DNA of 64,000 bases from JALZVT01 sp964634815 (GTDB lineage: Bacteria; Pseudomonadota; Gammaproteobacteria; Pseudomonadales; Azotimanducaceae). Location: assembly GCA_964634815.1 (NCBI GenBank), contig CAZWMD010000002.1, positions 1 through 64,000 of the forward strand, written 5' to 3'. Of this stretch, positions 44,627 to 53,858 are shown piece by piece (the first letter of the stretch is position 1; each line of letters opens with the position of its first letter). The notes beneath the pieces were generated by a model that had not been told where the DNA came from, ran no database searches, and saw only the letters and a list, made by a program, of their open reading frames with translations. Position numbers and translations under genes: made by a program.

Positions 44627-46216
44627 CTAACGCGGTAATACGTCAAAAGGTGCTGTAACACGCAAGCCGCCATCAGCCACGGGTTCCGTAGCGTGCCAGA
44701 GGTAGGAGGGAAACAGTGCAAGTAAGCCCGGCTTAGGCTCTACCCATTTAAGCACTTCCTGTTGCACGGGCAATGCCAGCGGTGGCACACCAAACTTCAA
44801 CCATCCGGACCGGTCTGGTGCATCTGTCGTTGACTCAATAGCCGAGCGTTCTGGAACGCTGACGTAATAGGCTGAGCTAAGCCAACCCTCGGGATGCACG
44901 TGGGATTCGTGAAACCCTGATTCACCAAGCGTAACCGACCAGCAGTCGTCGATAACAAACTCACCGGTATTGCGTGCAGAGCAAGGGTTGCTGGCAGCGG
45001 AACCTATTTTTTCCAGATGCTGGGCAACCGGAATCCTGAGCGCTTTCAGATAGCTCTTAACCAACGCATCATCCAGTGTCGCCAGGTTTCGACCGGTTTG
45101 CGTGCCACCGCGCAAAGATTGGCCCAAGGGTTGTTGTTTGCTTTGATGCAGTTGTGAAAGCCTGTCCGAAAACGCCTGGTTAAACGCGGCAAGTGACGCA
45201 AAGCCCTCCGGCACTGGCAATTCATAAACCCCTACCAGATCCGAAGTCATTGCCGAAACGTCACGCCCCAACTGCCTGGCAGCAACCAGTTCATAACCAA
45301 TCCAGTGCTGACCTAAGGGCTCGGCTTCACGCATCCGCTGAATTAGGATCTCGGCCTTATCCGTACTGCCTTGCATAAGTTGCCCAGAGATCAGTGGCGC
45401 AACTGCAGGTCCAAACACCGGGTTGGCGCGCACAATATCACCGGCAAGCGCGATCGCTGAAGTGGCGTCACCTCGATCCACTGCGAGCGTTGCCATCACC
45501 GTACGAAAACCTGTCATGTTCTCGTGTTCAGCGGCGACACCCAGACCAATCTCCCAGGCCCAGTCAAACCTGCACGACGAACGCGCAACGCCTACCGCAG
45601 CAGCGCCTAACCCAGGTTGTTTCGACGCACTTGTCACCAGCGCCTCAAACGCCTGGGTGTCCTCGTCTAGCCACAGCACCTGTGCATAGGTTTGCAGAAC
45701 TTGATCTGTAGGTTCGATCGCAAAGGCTTTGCTCAGGGCATCACGTGCCTGCGTCAGATCACCCATTTCCATGCAGGCCCTGCCACGAAGATACTGTGTG
45801 GCCGCGTCACTGGCAGGAAGCCCACGAATGACTGACAACGCTTCTTCAACCTCACTGCGTTCAATCAAAACCTCAGCGAGAGCCGAGCGGGCCTTACGCT
45901 TATTCGGTTCATCTTTGGCCAATGCAAGCACCTGTCGAAAGTTCTCTAGGGCCAGGGCGGGTTCACGGAGCTGCCGATAGAGTTGGCCCAGCGACAGCAC
46001 AATTTCGACATCCTTGCTGCTTTTTCGAGCAGCCCATTCCAGATGACGGCGCGCCTCGACCAACCTGCCTTGCCGGCGAGATATCATGCCAAGCAGGTGT
46101 GCTACCTTGGGATGAACCAAACCCTCAAGGTGCCCTCGGGCAGATTCATAACGCTTGTGTCGATAATCCTCGTAGGCGGACGCTAGCCGAATTTGCAACG
46201 ACGCTGCCAAGATCAA
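44627..46216 (-). CDS. TPR protein with C-terminal 2OG-Fe(II) oxygenase-like domain
   Basis: 529 aa. About ten TPR-like helical pairs (ALENFRQVLALAKDE and similar, residues 10-330) precede a C-terminal beta-helix fold resembling the putative 2OG-Fe(II) oxygenase family (2OG-FeII_Oxy_5). Fe ligands are seen as FHESHVHPEGWLSSAYYV and LFPSYLWHATEPV, followed by a 2OG-binding-like RVTAPFD. Such proteins hydroxylate peptides or bound small molecules; they often accompany TonB receptors in marine gammaproteobacteria. ATG at 46216 overlaps the methyltransferase stop (ATGA). It acts in the cytoplasm as no signal peptide is evident. Confidence 0.82.
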   Translation of the reverse strand: MILAASLQIRLASAYEDYRHKRYESARGHLEGLVHPKVAHLLGMISRRQGRLVEARRHLEWAARKSSKDVEIVLSLGQLYRQLREPALALENFRQVLALAKDEPNKRKARSALAEVLIERSEVEEALSVIRGLPASDAATQYLRGRACMEMGDLTQARDALSKAFAIEPTDQVLQTYAQVLWLDEDTQAFEALVTSASKQPGLGAAAVGVARSSCRFDWAWEIGLGVAAEHENMTGFRTVMATLAVDRGDATSAIALAGDIVRANPVFGPAVAPLISGQLMQGSTDKAEILIQRMREAEPLGQHWIGYELVAARQLGRDVSAMTSDLVGVYELPVPEGFASLAAFNQAFSDRLSQLHQSKQQPLGQSLRGGTQTGRNLATLDDALVKSYLKALRIPVAQHLEKIGSAASNPCSARNTGEFVIDDCWSVTLGESGFHESHVHPEGWLSSAYYVSVPERSAIESTTDAPDRSGWLKFGVPPLALPVQQEVLKWVEPKPGLLALFPSYLWHATEPVADGGLRVTAPFDVLPR

Positions 46217-47169
46217 TTGGCCTTGCGTCGGCCAGATAGGTGCCAGGCCAGGGGGGCATCGTGATCATCAAGCTGCAGTGAGCTGGGCTCATTGACGGAT
46301 AAACCCGCATCGGCAAGTCGCTCGAGTGCCTCAGCCATCCTGCTCTCACTGAGCATGGCGTTTTGCATTTGTGTCAGTCGTGCGGTCGCCATCTCTACCT
46401 CAGCAGTCACATCCGCAAGCCACTTAAGGATGTCCGCTAGTGCGTAATTCTTGTAGTTGCTGTAGATCTTCCGGAACCCGTGATAGAGATGGGCGTGAAT
46501 TCCCTCGGGGTGCTTTGCGAGGGCATTACGCATTGTCACCTCACTCTTCTGGAATTCAGCAGCCATTTGCTTGACCGTAGTAGGTTCCAGCGCAAACATG
46601 GCTCGCACCAGCTGAGCTGCCTTAAGCGCAAACTGGCTGCTACGTGCAGCCTGCGCTCCAGTAAGCTGACTAGAGGTACGCTTATCGACATAACCGCCCT
46701 CACAGTGGCAAAGAAAGGCAAACTGCCCGCCTGAGGCCACGACTCGCCCTGCCTCAGAAAACGCATCGAGTCCCGCGTATTCGAGCCCAAACTGGCTAAC
46801 CACCATCTCCATCGAGTGATCTGGGTAGTTAAGTTGCGTCGCACTGGACTGGGAAACTTTCACCCCTTCAATACGGGATTTAAGTAATTTCAGTGCTTGC
46901 CCGGAAACATCGCTACCGTGCAGCAAAAGACCATGGTTCGCAGGCAAAGCGGCAAACACTGAGCCCGCACCACAGGCAATATCCAATACCCTTGTGCCCG
47001 CCTCAAGCCCGTCCAAAATCGGCAGCCAAAAGCCAGCCAACTGCTCGTTGCGCTGATTTTGCGGCCCCACAAAGACCTCACCACCAACACCTTCTTTGCG
47101 CCAGTAGTCTGTCCAGCCCGCTTCCTGAGCTTGAACTTTTGTTGCGGGATCTCTCGCTTCGGCGCTCAA
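46213..47169 (-). CDS. Class I SAM-dependent methyltransferase
   Basis: 318 aa from TTG at 47169 (AGAGGT upstream). The open frame extends upstream to 47280, but that part runs through the terminator of the preceding TonB gene and is not translated. Motif I is VLDIACGAGSVF, followed by acidic LLHGSDVSG and NYPDHSMEMVVSQFGLEYA (motif II/post II). The substrate is unknown; the C-terminal helical extension (~110 residues, Leu/Ala/Glu-rich) is unusual. First gene of an operon with the TPR/2OG oxygenase and aminotransferase. Confidence 0.85.
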   Translation of the reverse strand: MSAEARDPATKVQAQEAGWTDYWRKEGVGGEVFVGPQNQRNEQLAGFWLPILDGLEAGTRVLDIACGAGSVFAALPANHGLLLHGSDVSGQALKLLKSRIEGVKVSQSSATQLNYPDHSMEMVVSQFGLEYAGLDAFSEAGRVVASGGQFAFLCHCEGGYVDKRTSSQLTGAQAARSSQFALKAAQLVRAMFALEPTTVKQMAAEFQKSEVTMRNALAKHPEGIHAHLYHGFRKIYSNYKNYALADILKWLADVTAEVEMATARLTQMQNAMLSESRMAEALERLADAGLSVNEPSSLQLDDHDAPLAWHLSGRRKAN

Positions 47170-47234
47170 GTTAGTACCTCTTTGGATAGTCTTTTTTCGG
47201 CCAGAGCCGTCGATGCCCAATTGTAGCGCACAAC

Positions 47235-47270
47235 CAAAAAAAAACGGCGGACTCAAAGAGCCCGCCGTTC
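47235..47270 (-). terminator. Rho-independent terminator of the TonB-receptor gene
   Basis: Read on the minus strand, AACGGCGG pairs with CCGCCGTT (8 bp) plus a further GAG/CTC pairing, loop TTT, then a T9 run. Confidence 0.9.
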
Positions 47271-47323
47271 TTAGAGTCAATCGCAGCGTTGTAGCGCGGC
47301 GATCAACCCAATCTCACTCAGCT

Positions 47324-50215
47324 TTAGAACTGTGCACCTACCCGTAGGAAGTAGGTACGTCCAAAGACATCATAAGTCGCAGGATAGGTGTTCGCCTGTT
47401 CCTGGTTGTCGCCGAGAATGGGCGGCTGATTGTCGAAGATGTTATCGATACCCAGAGTCGCCGAGAATCCGTTTCCGAAATCATAGGCCCCTGTGAGATC
47501 AAAGTAATGCTCGGCATCAATCTCTTCGGTGAAGAACTCTCCAGTAGGAGAATCATCATCGTCTTCCACTTCACCCACCAGACGCCACAAGAGCTGACCG
47601 GTGAATCGATCCTTCGACCAGCTCACGGTTGCCCGGTGCTTGTACTCAGGAAGGGGATCATCACACTGCAAGTCGCCAAAGCGACCATCACACTGGATGG
47701 GCTCTGCACCCGCAAACGGTGTGAACTCAGACTCAGTGGTGAAGGTGCCAATGTAGTTCACGCCAAACAATCCGCCAGCGAGTTCCTGGCTATACTCCAG
47801 CTGCAAATCGACTCCTTTCAGCGTCTGACGAGCTACGTTTTGCGAGGTAATCGATACAAAATCGATGGTGCCGTCAGTACGACGATTCACAACATCACAG
47901 AACGGAGAGCCTGCGCCACCAAGCGGATCGGTTGCAGAGAAGCAGGTACTGAGAACCTGATTAGCTCCGCCGCCAAACGCAAAGATAAAGTCATCAATTT
48001 CGATATCGAAGTAGTCGACGCTGATAGACAGTGAATCTGTTGGTGTCACTACAAAACCAACCGTGAAGGTTTCAGCTTCTTCTTCTTGAAGGTCGGGGTT
48101 ACCGCCCTGCAGAGTACGCACCTGGGACGCCGCCAGATTCAAAGCCGGCGACCCTACCAGGTTTGCTGGTACACCAGTGGCCTCACAAATAGCCGCCACT
48201 GCCGCATCCGGGTTACCGTTTGCAGAACAAGGGTCTGTCGCTCCAGGGAAGTTTTCACCCTGTGGAGCAAACAGCTCGCCGATGCTGGGAGCACGCACCG
48301 CTGTGTTCCAGCCCGCTCGGAAGCGAAGCTGTTGAATGGGTGCATAGCTAAGGCTGACTTTGTAGTTGCCTACATCGCCTACCGTGGAGTAGTCAGAATA
48401 GCGACCGGCAAGTTCCAGCGACAGCTCTTCAACACCGCGACGACCCGAAAGCAGTGGCAGGTAAACTTCGGCGTACACCTGGTGTACATCAAAAGCACCT
48501 TCGGTTAACGGAGCACCAGCGAAGCCGGCGATCGTTCCCGCTGCCAAATCCTGGGATGGCGTGAAAACGAAGTCGTTATCAATGTACTCGTAGCCAACTG
48601 CAATACCGACGTCGCCACCGGGCAATTCAAACAAGCCTTCACTTGTAGACAGGTTAGCTCCAACAATGGTTTGTTCAAATACAGAAGTAGACGCTACGGC
48701 AGTGCGGAGGAACGCCGCACTGGCCTCAGAGATATTGCCTTCGCCAAAAATATTGAGGGGCGCACAACCTACGGTTGCACCGTTCGAACTCGGGTCAGCA
48801 CAGGTGCCGCCAGTAGGATCACTCAAATCAAGCAACAGCGCCTGGTCAAACCGGTCACGGTTTACGTTGCCCAACTGGACAGTAGTGTTTTCCACCTGGC
48901 CAACCTGAACATAGGTATCCCAGTTCCAGGCACCGGCTTCACCGCGAAAACCAGCTTGGATAGACCAGGACTCGAAGCGGTCGTCCGAAACGCGGGGGCC
49001 TACTTCTTCAAGACGACGACGAAGCAATGCGCTGCCGGTATCGTCGATCCCGTTACCATCAGTATCTACGCCTTCGCCGATCGCGTCAGAAAGCACCTGT
49101 TGGGCTTCAGGGGTCAGGAAGGGAGAACCATCCAGCGTAAACGACGCCGTCTGGAAGATCGGCGTTGGTGCTAGCTGCGCGTCAACGGAACTAGAGGTAT
49201 AGAGCGCGCGGCCAAATGCCTCGATGTTGTCGTTAATCGCGTAGTGGCCAAATACAGACGCCTGATAACGCTCTTGTGGCAACTGGATAAAGTTAACCGG
49301 TGCGTAGTTGTAGAAGTCGTTGTTGTCGCCACCATCAATAAATGGCCGGATCGAGCCGTCTTGGCCGAAGATGACCGCGACGCTGTCTGGTGAGAACCCG
49401 GTTCCACCGTCAGCAACCGGACCGAATCCACCATTGAAAATGGCGCCCTGCGGAACACCAGAGGAGCCGCCATTTTCCAGTATGAGGTTACCGTCTGCAT
49501 CGGTACCTTCGGTCTGGGCAAAGGTAGAGAACCCTCGATCACCCTGGAACAATGATTCACGATCAGTGTAGTTGAGGCTAAATGCTACGTTACCCCGACC
49601 ATCGGCAAAGTTACCGCCAACGGTGAAGTTGGTGCTGAACAAGCCAGCATCGCCTTCTTCGGTGATCTCATAGCCGGCATCGATTGCAACGCCTTCAAAA
49701 TCATCCTTAATGATGAAGTTAACAACGCCCGCAACAGCATCAGAACCGTAAACCGCTGATGCGCCACCCGTCAGAACTTCCACATTTTCAATGAGAGCTG
49801 TAGGGATCGTGTTGATATCAACGGTACCCACGGAGGTAGTAGGATTGACTCGCGTGCCGTTCATGAGCACCAAAGTCCGGTTAGAACCCAGACCACGCAG
49901 GTCAACGGTAGCTGTACCATTACCCGGGTTGTTGGAGGTCCGGTCAAGGCCGGGCACCGCCTGTGGCAGAGTGTTCAAAAGCGACTCAGTGTTAACGGCG
50001 TTCGTGAGCTGGAACTGCTCTTGACCGACCGTGGTCACAGGCGCGTTTGAAATAAAATCTTTCTTGGCAATACGCGAACCGGTTACGACAACTTCTTCAA
50101 TAACCTGATCGCCTTCGGCTGCGTAGACAACCGGCGCGGCCATCACGGCGGAGAGAGCTCCAGCCGCTGAGGCGATGCCGATAGCGCTCGCAAGAGGCTT
50201 CTTTGCAAACATCAT
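47324..50215 (-). CDS. TonB-dependent receptor
   Basis: About 963 aa from the ATG at 50215, preceded by GGGG; a TTG-start frame extends to 50245. Signal peptide (SAIGIASAAGALSAVMAAPVV-like) ends at about residue 33. The TonB-box/plug region follows (EEVVVTGSRIAKKDF), with plug motifs TVDLRGLGSNRTLVLMNG and VEVLTGGASAVYGSDAVAGVVNFI. The remainder is a 22-stranded barrel ending in FLRVGAQF with terminal Phe. It imports a siderophore, vitamin or oligomeric carbon source across the outer membrane; the long inserts with Asp/Gly-rich DGNGIDDTG suggest a Ca2+-binding loop. Substrate unknown. Terminator downstream, phased TTCCGAA repeats upstream. Confidence 0.95.
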   Translation of the reverse strand: MMFAKKPLASAIGIASAAGALSAVMAAPVVYAAEGDQVIEEVVVTGSRIAKKDFISNAPVTTVGQEQFQLTNAVNTESLLNTLPQAVPGLDRTSNNPGNGTATVDLRGLGSNRTLVLMNGTRVNPTTSVGTVDINTIPTALIENVEVLTGGASAVYGSDAVAGVVNFIIKDDFEGVAIDAGYEITEEGDAGLFSTNFTVGGNFADGRGNVAFSLNYTDRESLFQGDRGFSTFAQTEGTDADGNLILENGGSSGVPQGAIFNGGFGPVADGGTGFSPDSVAVIFGQDGSIRPFIDGGDNNDFYNYAPVNFIQLPQERYQASVFGHYAINDNIEAFGRALYTSSSVDAQLAPTPIFQTASFTLDGSPFLTPEAQQVLSDAIGEGVDTDGNGIDDTGSALLRRRLEEVGPRVSDDRFESWSIQAGFRGEAGAWNWDTYVQVGQVENTTVQLGNVNRDRFDQALLLDLSDPTGGTCADPSSNGATVGCAPLNIFGEGNISEASAAFLRTAVASTSVFEQTIVGANLSTSEGLFELPGGDVGIAVGYEYIDNDFVFTPSQDLAAGTIAGFAGAPLTEGAFDVHQVYAEVYLPLLSGRRGVEELSLELAGRYSDYSTVGDVGNYKVSLSYAPIQQLRFRAGWNTAVRAPSIGELFAPQGENFPGATDPCSANGNPDAAVAAICEATGVPANLVGSPALNLAASQVRTLQGGNPDLQEEEAETFTVGFVVTPTDSLSISVDYFDIEIDDFIFAFGGGANQVLSTCFSATDPLGGAGSPFCDVVNRRTDGTIDFVSITSQNVARQTLKGVDLQLEYSQELAGGLFGVNYIGTFTTESEFTPFAGAEPIQCDGRFGDLQCDDPLPEYKHRATVSWSKDRFTGQLLWRLVGEVEDDDDSPTGEFFTEEIDAEHYFDLTGAYDFGNGFSATLGIDNIFDNQPPILGDNQEQANTYPATYDVFGRTYFLRVGAQF

Positions 50216-50365
50216 TTTCCCCAAACAAGTAGTTTTTAGTTTCAAGCGGAACGGCTTTTGGCCGCACGCCAGACGGAACCCGTAGTTAAATCAGGCTCTC
50301 TTGGCCGGCATTCTATGTAAGTGAAACTAAAAATGGAAGAAATATGAAAAATTGTTTCTGAAATG

Positions 50366-50404
50366 TTCCGAACCTTTCTTAAGCTCTTCCGAAGCCTTTC
50401 CGAA
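50366..50404. repeat. Three phased TTCCGAA repeats upstream of the TonB receptor
   Basis: TTCCGAA occurs at 50366-50372, 50387-50393 and 50398-50404. Spacings are 21 and 11 bp (two and one helical turns). The sites lie about 150-190 bp upstream of the receptor start; they may be regulator sites. Confidence 0.4.
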
Positions 50405-50517
50405 GCTTCCTCATCAACCACTAAGTTGTTGTATTAAATACATATTTCCCAATTTCTGTGACGGATCACCTGTTTCAGAAAAGTTCCCCTTAAGGTTAGA
50501 CAAACCCGCTTCCGAAC

Positions 50518-51353
50518 TCAGCCCTCCCCCAAATAGCGCGATTCGAGGCCTGAAAACAGCCGCGAAACATACTCAGGCGTCGATACCGGCACCTCTGCCA
50601 ATACCTCTATTAAATGCTCATTGTCTTCCCGACCGTGCCACTGTTTTTGATAGCTGCCATCTTTATAGCCATGGCTCTGGCGGAAGCGGTTCAGGACGTT
50701 TTTGCCGATATACATCTCAAACAGCTCCTGAAAACNNNNNNNNNNNNNNNNNNNNNNNNNNNNNNNNNNNNNNNNNNNNNNNNNNNNNNNNNNNNNNNNN
50801 NNNNNNNNNNNNNNNNNNNNNNNNNNNNNNNNNNNCGGAAGCGGTTCAGGACGTTTTTGCCGATATACATCTCAAACAGCTCCTGAAAACTCATCGGCAA
50901 CGCCGCCAGCGCGGCCACAAAGGCCTCATGGGGATAGGCCTTGTTCAGCAAGGTCTGTCCAGCCAGAGTCTCAATGGCCGCCCGAAACGTCGCCGCATCG
51001 ACCTCACCGGGCCCGTGGGCGTTCTTGGGCGGTAATGAGGCAAACCCCTGCAGGGCATCATCTAAACGCTGGTTGTCCCGAATCAGCTCGCTGAGCCCAA
51101 AATGCCAAATATCCACCAACTCCAACCGAGCCTGCTCAAGATCAGGAACCTGGTGCTTCCACCATTTCCAGCCGTAATGGTCCATTAGCTCGGCACATTC
51201 CACCCAAATCGCCCGGTAATACTCATACCCCTGGGTTTTCCACTGGGGGTGGACCTGCAGGTTGTGCTCCTCCTGCATCGTCGCCATGGTGGCCAGCATC
51301 TGGCGCATTTCTTCGTCAGAATAGGAAGCAGATTGGTTCGCTGAATCGGTCAC
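50518..51353 (-). CDS. Dimeric (all-alpha) dUTP diphosphatase, split by a false assembly gap
   Basis: Start GTG 51353 with AGGAG upstream gives MTDSANQSASYSDEEM. The N-terminal part has the all-alpha NTP-pyrophosphatase metal helix motifs WVECAELMDHYGWKWWKHQ and RLELVDIWHFGLSELI; the C-terminal part after the gap reads MYIGKNVLNRFRQSHGYKDG then QWHGREDNEHLIEVL. Both belong to dimeric dUTPase, which converts dUTP to dUMP and limits uracil in DNA. The 100 N and a 55-bp duplicate interrupt the frame. Removing 155 bp leaves 681 bp, exactly 227 codons, and joins the two parts in frame to 226 aa. Confidence 0.88.
50681..50890. repeat. 55-bp direct duplication flanking the N run
   Basis: The 55 bases at 50681-50735 are repeated exactly at 50836-50890, immediately on each side of the N run. 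This is the pattern of two contig ends that overlap but were scaffolded with a fixed-size gap. Confidence 0.9.
50736..50835. other. Assembly gap, 100 N
   Basis: Exactly 100 unknown bases, the default scaffold spacer. The dUTPase frame indicates that no sequence is missing here. Confidence 0.97.
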
Positions 51354-51450
51354 TGGGGGCTCCTGAAGGTTGGGCAACTCAATACGGGACAGCCTGCTAA
51401 AGCCGCCCGGCAAAATTATGCGGTATTCTTGCCCTACGCGGGAGATAGCG

Positions 51451-52458
51451 ATGCCCAAAACCCCAGTTGCCGCCCTAGTAATGCATCCGGTTGTTCGCGA
51501 TGAGCTACTGCGGCCCGAACACATGGACCGACTCGACAATGCCTGCAATCTGCTGGGGCACAACCCTGTCCGGTCGCCGCTGGACCTGCGTGATCAATGC
51601 CAACATCTCGAGGTAATGATCACCAGCTGGGGTTGCCCAAGAATCACCCTGGAGCTGGCTGAACAGTTTCCTCGCTTAAAGCTCATTGCGCATATGGCAG
51701 GCAGCGTTAAGGGCTTTGTCGATGAGGACGTCTGGCGTCGCGGTATCAAGGTCACCAACGCCGTAGAAGCCAACGCCCAGCCGGTAGCCGAGTTCACACT
51801 GGCAGCCATCCTCATGGCCAACAAGCGGACCCTAACCCTGAATCGACTGTATATGCAGCACCGGGTGAATAAGGCGCCCTGGACCAATGAAGTACCCAAT
51901 GCCGGCAATTACAAAAAGGTGGTGGGCATCATCGGGGCATCCCACGTTGGCCGCAAAGTTCTGGAGCTGTTAAAGCCCTACGATTATCGGGTACTGCTGT
52001 ACGACCCCTTTGTGTCACCCCTGCAGGCGCGTGATATGAAGGCCAACAAGGTGGGCATGTCTGAACTGCTGTCCCAAAGTGACGTGGTCTCACTCCACGC
52101 GCCACTACTGGATGACACCCGGGGCATGCTGGGTGCCCGGGAGTTGGCACTGCTAAAAGATGGCAGCACCCTGATCAACACGGCGCGGGGCTCGCTCATC
52201 GATCAGGAAGCACTCACAAAAGAACTGACCACAGGCAGACTCTATGCCTGGCTCGATACCACCGAGCCTGAAGTCTTACCTGCAGACTCGCCTCTGTTCG
52301 AACTGCCCAACCTGTTCTTGACCCCACACATCGCTGGTTCGATTGGCAGCGAAATTCAGCGCCTGGCTGATCAGATTGTCTCCGAGGTCGAACGTTTCTC
52401 CCGAGGCACCACCCTGCGACACCTGGTACGTCGCGAGGAGCTTTCGCGACTCGCCTAG
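51451..52458 (+). CDS. D-isomer-specific 2-hydroxyacid dehydrogenase family protein
   Basis: 335 aa from the ATG at 51451 with GGGAG upstream; the open frame extends 27 codons earlier over the dUTPase start. Rossmann NAD-binding motif VVGIIGASHVGRKVLELL, catalytic Arg in NTARGSLID, Glu in LDTTEPEVL and His in FLTPHIAGSIG are present. The enzyme reduces 2-keto acids or oxidises D-2-hydroxy acids such as phosphoglycerate or glyoxylate; substrate is not assigned. Divergent from the dUTPase gene with 97 bp between starts; the 3' end overlaps the convergent MetY gene by 4 bp. Confidence 0.9.
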   Translation: MPKTPVAALVMHPVVRDELLRPEHMDRLDNACNLLGHNPVRSPLDLRDQCQHLEVMITSWGCPRITLELAEQFPRLKLIAHMAGSVKGFVDEDVWRRGIKVTNAVEANAQPVAEFTLAAILMANKRTLTLNRLYMQHRVNKAPWTNEVPNAGNYKKVVGIIGASHVGRKVLELLKPYDYRVLLYDPFVSPLQARDMKANKVGMSELLSQSDVVSLHAPLLDDTRGMLGARELALLKDGSTLINTARGSLIDQEALTKELTTGRLYAWLDTTEPEVLPADSPLFELPNLFLTPHIAGSIGSEIQRLADQIVSEVERFSRGTTLRHLVRREELSRLA

Positions 52459-53723
52459 ACGGCGTCCAGCGCCTGATCCAGATCGGCAAGAATGTCTTCG
52501 ATCGCCTCGATACCAACAGATAGCCGAATCATTTCCGGTCGCACGCCCGCTTTGTCGAGCTCAGCTTCGGTCAACTGTCGGTGAGTTGTCGATGCCGGGT
52601 GGCAAGCAAGCGACTTGGCATCACCAATGTTCACCAGCCGCTTGAACAAACCCAGCTTGTCATAAAAGCGGACGCCGGCATCAAAACCACCCTTGATACC
52701 AAAGGTCATGATGCCTGATGCCTTGCCGGCCATGTACTTTTGCGCAAGGCCATGGTGCTCATGATCTGGCAACCCTGCAAAGCTCACCCAATCCACTTTG
52801 GCGTGGGCACTTAGGTGCTGTGCCACAGCCAGGGCGTTGTCACAATGCCGCTCCATACGCAGCGGCATGGTTTCGATCCCCTGCAGCAACAGAAACGCAT
52901 TCATCGGCGAGAGACAGGCGCCGGTATTGCGCAGAGGCACGGTGCGGGCTCGGCCTATGTAGGCGGCAGGGCCAAGTGCTTCGCTGTACACCACCCCGTG
53001 GTAAGAGGCTTCAGGTGAGGTTAAACCCGGATAACGCTGCGCATTATCCGCCCAGGGGAAATTGCCCGAGTCCACAATAATGCCACCCAGGGTGGTGCCG
53101 TGACCGCCCATATATTTTGTCAACGAGTGCACTACCACATCGATGCCGTGGTCGATCGGTTTCAGCAATGCAGGGGTTGCAACGGTATTGTCGGCAATGG
53201 TGCACACCCCCTTGGCATGAGCTACCTTGGCTATCTCTGCAATATCCACAATATTGCCGGCCGGATTGCCAATGGTTTCCATAAACACCGCTTTGGTGTT
53301 GTCATCGATGAGTTTATCGATCGCCGCTGGAGAGTCATCTTCTGCAAACCGGACCTCAACGCCCAATCCCGGCAGCATATGAGCAAACAGGGTGTAGGTG
53401 CCGCCATACAGCTGCGGGGTAGTCACTATGTTGTCACCGGCACTCACCAGATTCAGAACAGCGTAATGAATTGCCGCACTGCCGGCAGACAGGGCCAATG
53501 CCCCAACACCACCCTCCAACTGCGCGACGCGTTGTTCAAGGACATCACAGGTAGGGTTCATGATCCGGGAATAGATGTTCCCTGGAACCGCGAGATTGAA
53601 CAAATCGGCCCCGTGCTGGGCATCATCAAACTCGTAGGCAACGGTCTGATGAATAGGCGGTGTCACCGCGTTAGTACCGTCTTTCTCGTAGCCGGCGTGA
53701 ATGGCAATTGTCTGATCTTTCAT
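52455..53723 (-). CDS. metY: O-acetylhomoserine sulfhydrylase
   Basis: 422 aa from the second ATG (53723), which has AGGGG 7 nt upstream. Cys/Met-metabolism PLP enzyme: YSRIMNPTCDVLEQRVAQLEGG-type start, GTYTLFAHMLPG, the PLP-binding VVHSLTKYMGGHG with the Lys, and a terminal LSVGIEAIEDILADLDQAL. Length and the region around SLTKYMGGHGTTLGG match MetY rather than MetB/MetC. It makes homocysteine from O-acetylhomoserine and sulfide, so the host can assimilate sulfide directly. No SAM riboswitch or MetJ box was recognised in the 135-bp upstream region. Confidence 0.92.
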   Translation of the reverse strand: MKDQTIAIHAGYEKDGTNAVTPPIHQTVAYEFDDAQHGADLFNLAVPGNIYSRIMNPTCDVLEQRVAQLEGGVGALALSAGSAAIHYAVLNLVSAGDNIVTTPQLYGGTYTLFAHMLPGLGVEVRFAEDDSPAAIDKLIDDNTKAVFMETIGNPAGNIVDIAEIAKVAHAKGVCTIADNTVATPALLKPIDHGIDVVVHSLTKYMGGHGTTLGGIIVDSGNFPWADNAQRYPGLTSPEASYHGVVYSEALGPAAYIGRARTVPLRNTGACLSPMNAFLLLQGIETMPLRMERHCDNALAVAQHLSAHAKVDWVSFAGLPDHEHHGLAQKYMAGKASGIMTFGIKGGFDAGVRFYDKLGLFKRLVNIGDAKSLACHPASTTHRQLTEAELDKAGVRPEMIRLSVGIEAIEDILADLDQALDAV

Positions 53724-53858
53724 GTGCATCCCCTGTGGTGCCGATTGAAACTGTCGAAAATTGCCCCATATAGTGCTTGGCTTGCTCGTCAGTTGCTAGA
53801 CAATCAGTGAGCCGGCACCATTACCGGCTGCAAGATCGGCTGCAAGAAGGGGGTAACC

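Noticed and set aside
50681..50890. A genuine 55-bp tandem duplication
   Set aside because: Exact copies abut a 100-N run, and collapsing them restores the dUTPase frame; an assembly artefact is simpler.
53724..53858. SAM riboswitch or MetJ box upstream of metY
   Set aside because: No stem architecture or AGACGTCT-like repeat was found in the 135 bp.
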